DNA of 64,000 bases from Metallyticus violacea (Eukaryota; Arthropoda; Insecta; Mantodea; Metallyticidae): the NCBI GenBank assembly GCA_030762175.1, contig CM060833.1, positions 158,535,501 to 158,599,500 of the forward strand. The letters run 5' to 3'. Each line of letters begins with the position of its first letter. The first letter of the stretch is position 1. The notes under the pieces are model-generated. The model did no database searches. It was given only the letters and a program-made list of their open reading frames with translations, and was not told where the DNA came from. Positions 56,134 to 64,000 of this stretch are shown here, in pieces. Made by a program: the position numbers and the translations under genes.

Positions 56134-56579
56134 ACATTTATGTCAACACGGATATAATAAATGCATAACAACAAATAATTTAAATAGTGAATAGCAAAAT
56201 AAAATGAGAAATTCTTATTTTAAGTTTCGCGTGTTGAAGAATGTTGCCTATGTTTAACATTGCGATTTCTGTTTTAACTTTTTCCTCTGCCAAATGATTC
56301 GTCATGGCCGCTGAGTTCGGATGCGGTACTATGCGAACGTGCCGACATAGTCTCAAAAGTTTGCATTTTCTGTCTGATCTAGGCCTTCTAATGGAAAAAG
56401 AACATGAGTAGACGCAGAAGGTATCATTTAATAGTATAACACAAATATTTTAGGAATTAACTGCATGGCAATCGAGTAAAACGACAGAAACTTAACACGT
56501 AGTCATATGGGAATTAGAGACGGTTAGGCTCAAATTGGCGCCTGTCCATTCTTGTATAATAGAGGGCTTTAATTCAGAC

Positions 56580-57702
56580 AACACGTCCAATTAGAGAAGT
56601 ATCTAAATAGGAAAAAATGAAGGAATATTACGGTAATTTCATGGACATTTTTCGATGAAAGAGCAGATGTACTGGTTACATAACGCTTTTTACACCTCTG
56701 CACGAACTCTTAGCGTTAGTGCAGTAATGTGCAGTGTGTTACAATAAAGCACGTGGCTTTCCAACACTTCGGAAACGTTGGCTGTCGCCAGACACCACCG
56801 GTCTAGTCATTTTCTTTACTTCCCGTTACTTTGTTGTTAGTTACACAAGAGCCAGGCAGGCATGCTGCCTGTTTCGGATAGAAATGCACTATAATGAAAT
56901 ACAGCCTAGTTTGTAAACAATGAGAATATTATTGCACAGGTGTCTGAGGAACAATTGCTATATTTTCGGTAAAAGAAAAGTGCTAGAGTGTGGAATTAGA
57001 ACGTGAGAACTTTCTTAATCACTTCCGTGCTGTGCTCACAGCTAAACGCACAAGGCCATGGGCAGGCAAGTTTGCCTGTTCAAACGAAAACTGAGTAAAT
57101 TAGAGCGTATATAGCTGCGAAACGCCTCTAAAGCCTTACTTCCGGCAGTGACGTCACAAGGAAGTAGCAGTGGATGATTGGCCGTGCGATATTATTTCAG
57201 TTTCAGGTTTACCTTATACAAAGACAGCGGCCCGTTAGAAAAGTGGCTTACGGAGCTTCAAGGTCTGGGAGTCTGTCGTAAATTTCGTTCGCAATATGGC
57301 ATGCGAGCACAATACAATAAACTATCCCAACCGTCACGGCGGAAATGTTGCACGTCGAGTTTTTATAGCACGTTAGCATGTGCATCCTTCGAGGTTGAAG
57401 AAGACGAAAACGCAATCTCTTGTCAAGAAAGTAACAGGGACTTAGTAAAATAACGTAGGCAATAAGCACAAAAACACCTTAGCCTTCATCAACTTCCTTC
57501 CAGTCCGCAAAATCGTCTTTGAAATACACTTATCAGCTACATCGTGTGATCTTATTAATCTCATCTAAAGTCGAACTTTATTCCCTTTCAATCCGGACTT
57601 CAGGACCGCTGATTGTGCGTAACATTGTTTGTCATGTCGATCAGTAATCTCCCATACATTAAACTCTCATACAATTGTGATCAATAAAGTAATAGTAGTA
57701 GT
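56580..57702. other. Unannotated; one weak open frame
   Basis: A 91-codon plus frame at 57178-57453 (starts MAVRYYFSFRFTLYKDSGPL) has no recognised domain. Nothing else identified. Confidence 0.35.
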
Positions 57703-59680
57703 ATTTATTTCTCATACATCAGGATACAAACTTTTATAATAAAATAAAATCATAAAAAAACAATGAAAAACATTAATTTTTAATATAACAGATAGGAACA
57801 GTGTCTTCAGCAAATCCAGAAGGCACTAACTCCAATCAAATTTATTCCAATTTGATTGGCTCAGCCCCCCAGTCCCCGGTTCATCAGCAGCTACCTACTG
57901 GAATATCCAGGGACCCGGCTCCGATCCAACCAAAAACAATACAAAACATTAAAGTTAATTTATGCATTCAATTTCCTACAATACTAAAGCTTCCCCCCTT
58001 TTAATTAAATCTATTCGGCCAAACTTCTATCCTTGAGAGTTGCTTATTCCTTGGGACCTTATACACACTAACACCCTGGTTATGGGTTTATAAGGATCCT
58101 GTTTAACTAATGCTAGATAACTAGTCCCATATCCTCCCCTACTCATTTCATCCTCCTTTCACTATCTGACGAATTTAAGCCATTTCTCACACACCTTTCC
58201 CTGTATTTTGTACCCATAAGTATTTTTGTTTCACCTTGCGTATGTATTTTCCAGTTCCTTAATGTTTTTATCTGATTTTAAATTTAAAATTCTTCTGCCT
58301 CTTATTTCATCTGGTAAGTTTTTCCATTTTCGCAAAAGGAACTGTTCCCTTCAAAACTTATTTGCTTACATTCTAGTATACAATGCCAAATACTATCTGG
58401 TTCTTCACAAAGGACATATACCCTTAGTGTATTCATTTTTTTAATCCACTTAAATATTTTACTTCTGTTCTAAACCATGCCAACCCTTCTCTTCCTGCCT
58501 TAGGAATTAAATATATATTTCTCTTCCCCACACCTTTTTAGTATACTATATAATTTCAGAGATGTTTTGTGTTAAGCTTTGTCCATATTTCCTGTTTTTC
58601 AGTATCCTCAATTCTTATTTTTATCTCTTTCCAGAATCCTTTACCCAATCTTTCTCCCTCGTTCCATGCCCGCTTCTTGTGGAATATTTTGGCTTTTAAA
58701 TAACCAAGTTTCTCTCCCCTTGATTTTTTCTTGCGCTATCAAACACTGATTGATGATATTTTCCTCTTATAATCTCCCTATTCTATACCAATATTTCAAT
58801 ATTCTTTTTACAACTTGCTTTTATAGCCCAATTTTCCTAGTCCCATTAGAGCAACCTCGTTAGGTGAAAATCTAGGTAAGTCTATGACAACTCTACAAAA
58901 TAATCTATTTATCATATTTATCCCTTTCTATCCTTCGTCTGGTCCCCAAATTTCTATTCCATACATCATTTTGCTTTTCACTACTGAGCCATATATTCTC
59001 TCTTACCATTTTACTTCAATATTTAGTATTTTGTTTACACAAGATCTGATTACACTCGTGGCTACTTTTCCTTCTGCTACTTCTTTCCTTTTTGATCGCT
59101 CCATTTCCCATTAGTAGACAATCTATTACCTACATAATCAATTTTCTTGACAACTTCAATTTCTGCGCCCTCCCACCAGCATTTTTTCCTGTTTTCTAAT
59201 TTGAAGCCTTTTTTATCACCATAATATTATATTTATTTTTATTTATCTTGAGACCCCATTCTCTACAAAATGTGCCTATAACTTCTAATGATCGTTTTAA
59301 TCCTACACTTGTTAAAAAAACCTGTTACCAAATCATCTGCAAAGATCAGACCCAGTATTTCTATATTATTTATTGTTGGCGAATGTCCATTACCTTTACT
59401 AATTTCTTCTAGAACATCATCAGTAAATAGATTGAAGAGAACTGGGCTTAATTTACATCTTTGTCTTAGGCCTACATTGTTTGATATTTTATCTGTAACC
59501 CTCCGTGATCAATAAAAACATGCACGCTTTTCTTCTGTGAGTTCTATTATGTTATAGCAGAACCGTTGAACATAGCCACTTTTTGACATTGATAAAATCA
59601 GCATTCAAAGTATAAAGTTCAACTTCCGAAATTCTCCGAATTTCTGCCTTATCTTGTCTAATTCATCTTTAGTCTAAGTT
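57703..59680 (-). mobile_element. LINE (zf-RVT type), longer copy with RT core
   Basis: Minus strand, 5' to 3': IIELTEEKRACF near 59560, then VGLRQRCKLSPVLFNLFTDD (RT motif B, GLRQGCxLSPxLFN with one Gly changed). LIFADDLVTG is motif C, the catalytic FADD, near 59340. KCWWEGAEIEVVKKIDYVGN follows, then MMYGIEIWGPDEG (near 58960) and VLCEEPDSIWHCILECKQ (zinc knuckle, first Cys lost). The 3' UTR is the same as at 22450-22970, ending in (TAG)n after the complement of ATGTATGAGAAATAAATAC. Stops and frameshifts show decay. Motif A and the endonuclease are not seen; 5'-truncated. Confidence 0.82.
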
Positions 59681-60379
59681 TTTATTCTAGCGACTATTTT
59701 TTTAAAGGAGCCCTCACAAATATTACAAACACGCAGTAAGAACTGGGGTATGTGAAAGTTCCTAACCCTCTATAAATGGCTCGGTCATCCAACATCTCTC
59801 GAAGCAGCCCCTTCCCAAAGAATCGCCATTGTGTGGGGTATATAAAACCTTGTTGAAAATATCCACGTAATTTATTATCATCCGATATTGTTATAACAAA
59901 AATTGAGTATTTGCTTATGATACTTCTCGAAATTTACAACAAATCGTCCCATTATTTGCATTCGGCGTTCGCCATGCGGTTAACAGCACCACACACTAAT
60001 ATTTCGTTATGCAAGGGAACTTAATATTTTTTCCTCCGAATTTTCTGTGCTCCAATGCTTCTCGAACAAACATAATCACGTAACTGAAACAAAATCCAAG
60101 TTACAGCACGACGATTAATCCATCCACTTTCCTCGTAACATCTCCAATGATAACATCGCAAAGTATGCAAGAACGTAACCAGGAATTTTATATCAGTTAG
60201 AAAAGTTTTCTTAATATACAAAATAGCATAGGCCTAAAGAAGTTTAGCCCTTTCTTCTTCTGAATTTGGAAGAATCAAAGTCTAAACCGATCTATTTTCA
60301 AAGTAAGCCATAAAAGCTAAAGCCGATTAAAAATTAAAAGAGCCCTGATGTACAAAATTACTTAACTGAACCGGAAACT
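59681..60379. other. Unannotated intronic sequence
   Basis: Nothing recognised. Confidence 0.4.
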
Positions 60380-61220
60380 CCACCTAGAACAATGGAGTTG
60401 GTGTGCAGGGCGGTTGTGAGGTCCACTATGGCGTACGGGGCCGAAATTCGGCGGTGGGAGAACACCGAGGAAATTAATCAGGTACAAACATAGTTTCTAA
60501 AACGGTTGCTTCAAGTAGGGAGAGGTACAGCAAATTGTGGGGTTCTTAAAGAGTTTGGTATTTCTAAAGAAAGTATGAATTTAAAATATGAGCAATTAAA
60601 TACTGGTTAAGGATAATACGGGGAATCAAGCGCTTCTTCGAGCAGTCTGTCTAAGGGGACTAATAAGGGATGGGCATCAAAAATAAGGAAAGCCTAGACA
60701 AAATCGGATTGGGGTATAATTTGTTAAGGGGAGAGGACATTACACAAAATAGCTGGCAAATAGTTAACAGACGTTTACGAGATATAGATAAGACAAAATA
60801 TTTCGTCTCAATGCGCAGAAAAGGTATCGCTTAACCTGCAGGCTCAAATACATCCGGTGTGGGTGAGGGAGGAATTATTTAGATATCTGTGGCAGAGAAA
60901 AAAGAAGTGGTTTCGCATGGTTCTGATTAGGGGCTTGGAAAGGAAGCAAAACAGTTAATGCTCTCGGGAAAAGAATTTGTCCATTGTGCGGAGAAAGCGA
61001 TACCTGGAGGCATATTTTGGCGGAATGCAGGGAAACGGAGATTACAAGAAACGAACATTTATCACCGCAATTTCTGAATTCCAATGGAAATTTGAACTTT
61101 TGCCGGGAAGTGTTGGTGCATGCGAGATACTCAAACAATTTGGAAATATTTCTAGAGAAGACCCGACAAAGAAAGTTAATGACTATAATGAAGAGGGGGG
61201 AGTTGAATAGGGGTTGTGAG
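60380..61220 (+). mobile_element. LINE (zf-RVT type) 3' fragment, different subfamily
   Basis: Plus strand: AVVRSTMAYGAEIRRWENTE and EINQVQT, stop, FLKRLLQVGRGTANCGVLKE, the YGxExWxWxxxxEIxxVQxxFLRxxLG thumb region of this LINE group. Later LNLQAQIHPVWVREELFRYL and KRSGFAWF, then GKRICPLCGESDTWRHILAE followed by C: the C-x2-C...H-x3-C knuckle intact. Ends near 61205. Related in layout to the LINEs at 21993 and 57703, but the sequence is divergent and lacks their 3' UTR. Confidence 0.75.
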
Positions 61221-63220
61221 TAAATGGAAGGGAGGGCTCAAGAGTAAGGGTTTCATTCATGTTTATGTATGTATATGCGCATGGCCATTTTGATTATTAT
61301 AAGGACGACATTAGCATGTACGGCCGTAAGGCCCATGAGACAGTTGTATTTATTTGAATGTATTCTAAAACTGGTACAATACAACTACTATGTAACCGAT
61401 GATTAGAGAGTGAAAAAATTAAGAATTTAATATTTTAGAACATTTATCGCACAGCACTAGGAAAGATTGTATGGTTTATCACATATAGAATAAAATAGGC
61501 GCAATTTAATTTTTCATAGTAATTCAATTTTGAATAAATTTAAACATTTGTTCATAATTTTGCCATTTTATTGTTATAAAACTTAGTTTAAACGATTTTG
61601 CAAGGATTTATTCTTCAGTAATTCACAAACATTTGAAAACTCAAATGGTATACCTAAATTCTTTTCGTCCGCTTGCTGCATTATTAGCACTCGGCTGCGT
61701 GATGTAGCCGCCCATTCTCCTCTGCTGCTGTTCCGACCTGTCAATGAATTTGGGAGGCAGCAACTCTGAGCTTTTGATATTTTTAAATGTCACATATAGG
61801 ACCAAAACATGTGTAATACCGTATTTTTGGTTGGCTTTTCTGAAATGTGCTCTGCATTATTTAAAAAAATCAACCAAAACATCTGAATTTCAAAGTGGGA
61901 AAATATTAACAAATAAAATCACAAATATTCTGATAGGGTAATTGGCGAATCAGTAGTTGGAGAGTCAACAATACAGACGTTGTTGATCTGCTTCATCTTT
62001 AGTTTAACAAGGGCTGTCTTCATTGAAGATTCCGAAAGAAAGAGTAAGAAATTGGTGCTCCAAGTTTCAAGGGCTAACAAGTGATGAAAGAACCGCGCTT
62101 TGCAAATACAGTTTCCAAAAAATCATTAAAGTCTACTTAATTTATTTTTGAGCGATGGCCTAAAATTTTAGAGAAGAGAGTAAAGCCTCTACATATCTCG
62201 TTGCAACATGTTGAAAATCTGTAGGGGAGCTTTGAGAGGATTCCTGGACATGTAGGACAGGGCTTCATCCAAAATGGGGGGGGGGAAGGGAAAAGAATTC
62301 ATTCTTACTCCTGCTCGAAGTCATTAATAAAGCAGAATATATCCCAAAAAACATAAAACAACAAAATGTAGTCTATAAGTTCGCTCCTGTCACATTATAT
62401 GGCTTTTTATTGTACGAAAACATTGTTACTGACATATAGCACAATCTGTTGTTAGAAAATCTTCAGAAAATGTTATAGTTCACTCTAAAAATAGTGTACT
62501 GTGGTTCTAATTAATACTGTAACATTTTAATGCATATAAATGAAAGTATATTACATCTAAATAATTCTTTCAATTTGAATACGTTAATCTTTTTTCATGT
62601 TTTAGTGGCGTGGGATTCAAATTTCGGCAATAATGTTTTAATATTTTTTCGCTTGCTGCTAATGACGTAATCGCAACAGCCTGTGGCGCACTCACGTTTA
62701 CATATCGAACTAAAATCGATTTAAATACTCTTTCCGGATTGAATTCTAACTGAGCTCTAATCCCGTTTACGTTATGTTTTTCAGTCCGTGTTGAGATTTC
62801 TATATACTTTTTCACATTGGTTAATCTGCCTTACTTTTCTTTTTGATTTTGCATATTTAACATCGAATTAATTATTGAATCAAGATGTAGCATTTGGAAA
62901 GATAAAGCAGACACAGAAGGTTAAAGGAAATAAAGTATACGCATGCGTATTTCGTGATTAAATTTGAAGCGTGATAAAAATGAATGCGTTAGTGCGCACG
63001 AACACATTCAATTCCATCTCAATCCGGTTTGAATGCATTTCCGTTCCAGTGTTTAGCAGGATCGAACTTTGCTCTCGAATCCCCGTGTACATGGACATTT
63101 TTAACCCGGAAAGCGTATTCAAATCGATTTGAGTCAGTCGCGTGAACGTGTTATAAATTTCTTCCGTTCGGCGAGTTAACAGAGAAGTACAAAAACCCTC
63201 TTCAACTAAATTATGAATGA
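61221..63220. other. Unannotated intronic sequence
   Basis: About 2 kb, AT-rich, with a G-rich tract at about 62275-62295. No SINE, ORF motif or splice-bounded exon recognised. Confidence 0.4.
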
Positions 63221-63470
63221 GTAGTGTTTAACGCCCGTTTTTACTACTGATGCACCACAGGCGATGGACACTGATGATACATGAAATGATATATTAGGAA
63301 ATATTTTTTAATTTTTTTATTATTTTTTTATAGGAAGGAAGTGTTCCAGGCCTAAGTTTAGGGTACTTCCCCGGCATTTGCCATTTATGAGGGAAACCTG
63401 GAAAAAACCTCAATCAAGAATTACGGTCCTGGTGGGATTCGAACCTCACACCTCCCGCTAACGAGTCCGA
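63221..63470 (-). repeat. SINE-B, head-truncated copy
   Basis: Reverse orientation: TAGTGTTTAACGCCCGTTTT, TACTACTGATGCACCACAGG, AGGAAGGAAGTGTTCCAGGC, GCATTTGCCATTTATGAGGG and the box B complement GGGATTCGAACC. Similarity ends at ACGAGTCCG, before the first part of the tRNA-like head. Confidence 0.85.
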
Positions 63471-63566
63471 TTTGCTGTGCGTTGTTTGCTGCACAAAGCT
63501 ACATAATATGCAGAAACAAAATTCAAACCTCAGCCAGTAAACAATGAGAATAATTTGAGGACTTAC

Positions 63567-63650
63567 CTCCCCAGCCCACGTGGCTGCCGGGGGCTTTTTC
63601 TTAAACCGAAACCTCCCGCCCCAAACGGGTGAGAAAATGTACGCTTCTCA
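63567..63650 (-). other. GC-rich block with a consensus splice donor (possible alternative exon)
   Basis: On the minus strand a GC-rich stretch (GGGGCGGGAGGTTTCGG, CCCCCGGCAGCCACGTGGGC) ends in GGGGAG|GTAAGTCC, a full-consensus donor at 63566-63561. An open phase reads FKKKPPAATWAGE into the junction. No convincing acceptor or ATG precedes it; it could be an alternative 5' exon of the transporter or coincidence. Confidence 0.3.
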
Positions 63651-63846
63651 CATGCATAGAGCCATGCGATCTAATGCAGATGTTAGTAACCAGTATAAAC
63701 CTTCCAGTTACTCAAGCAAATGCAAGCTAGTTCCTTCATATTGCATTTAACTGTCACAGTTCTCCAATTTTATTAACAGTATTTGCTGTTAAACAAACCC
63801 ATTATCATTGTTGTTAAAACTGATAGGAAACAGAATTAGCTCTTAC

Positions 63847-63993
63847 CGAAATCCTTTGCGATGCTGCTGCATTGAGAAGCGAAGCACACACAAATACCCG
63901 AGATCCACACCAAGCGCAACTGGGCCACCTTCTGCGGCTGCCATTCAACTGCACGCGGTACCCACTCGCTCACGCACAGTATCACACAGTACT
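63847..63993 (-). other. Candidate 5' untranslated first exon of the Tret1-like gene
   Basis: Minus-strand sequence with raised GC running from an initiator-like TCAGT to a TTTCG|GTAAGA donor (63846-63841). It would join the acceptor at 16649 to give TTTCG|GTGACAATGG, the start codon of exon 1. An upstream ATG within it (63942) opens 34 codons (MAAAEGGPVALGVDLGYLCV...), whose TGA is formed across the splice, two bases before the transporter ATG. No in-frame extension of the transporter exists. Assignment to this gene is inference; another gene's exon or additional exons in between are possible. Confidence 0.45.
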
Positions 63994-63995
63994 GA
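63991..63995 (-). promoter_or_regulatory. Arthropod-type initiator (TCAGT)
   Basis: The minus strand reads AGAAGTCAGTACTGTG; TCAGT is the consensus arthropod Inr, with transcription expected from its A (63993). At +28 the sequence AGTGGG is a partial match to a DPE (RGWYV). No TATA box can be assessed, since only five bases lie upstream in the window. Confidence 0.4.
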
Positions 63996-64000
63996 CTTCT

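Larger units (their letters stand above)
54660..56571 (+). mobile_element. P-like DNA transposon with THAP-type ORF start
   Basis: The terminal inverted repeats TAAAGCCCTCTAATTATACA (left) and TAAAGCCCTCTATTATACAA (right complement) differ by a single indel. They are bracketed by perfect 8-bp direct repeats ATTCAGAC (54652-54659, 56572-56579). An 8-bp duplication plus an N-terminal THAP DNA-binding domain is characteristic of the P superfamily. A THAP-like ORF start lies 170 bp inside the left end. Total 1,912 bp, of which about 590 bp is two nested SINE-A copies, leaving about 1.3 kb. No P-type RNaseH-like catalytic domain was recognised, so the element is probably deleted and inactive. Confidence 0.78.

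Overview
This is a 64 kb piece of an AT-rich animal nuclear genome, almost certainly an insect. The evidence is GT-AG introns in a Tret1-type sugar transporter, several tRNA-derived SINE families, mariner, PIF/Harbinger, P-like and Penelope relics, non-LTR retrotransposons and long microsatellites. A large-genome polyneopteran such as a cockroach, termite or stick insect is my guess from repeat load and intron size; the sequence does not prove it. No bacterial genes, CRISPR array or operon are present.

One host gene is convincing. It lies on the minus strand and encodes an SLC2/MFS facilitated trehalose transporter (Tret1-like). Five coding exons are visible, from 5' to 3': 16643-16560, 11509-11374, 4067-3649, 1883-1602 and 100-1. 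All junctions are GT-AG and phase-consistent, giving about 340 residues. The last C-terminal part runs off the left edge. The start-codon exon has its own acceptor, so a 5' untranslated exon must lie upstream. A good candidate sits at the right edge (63993-63847), with an arthropod TCAGT initiator and a GTAAGA donor. If correct, the first intron is about 47 kb and nearly the whole window is one gene.

The rest is transposon debris in these introns. (1) About 13 copies of a tRNA-headed SINE (SINE-A, about 290 bp), many with target-site duplications, plus two further tRNA-headed families (SINE-B, SINE-C). (2) Four copies of one mariner family, all on the minus strand, plus relics of other mariners. 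(3) Relics of a Tc1/mariner-like DDE family whose C-terminal motif is SPDLTPLDFYLWG. (4) A PIF/Harbinger relic and a pair of MITEs, one with a TTA duplication. (5) A P-like element with 8-bp duplications, a THAP-type ORF start and two nested SINEs. (6) Non-LTR retrotransposons of at least two clades and a Penelope tail with a GIY-YIG remnant. (7) Foldback elements, a 76-bp minisatellite and microsatellites.

All transposase and reverse-transcriptase copies seen are broken by stops, frameshifts or deletions. The most unusual items are the P-like element, a SINE that appears to carry about 200 bp of 5'-flanking sequence, a three-part SINE/SINE/transposase chimera, nested insertions whose order can be read, and a predicted upstream ORF ending two bases before the transporter start codon.
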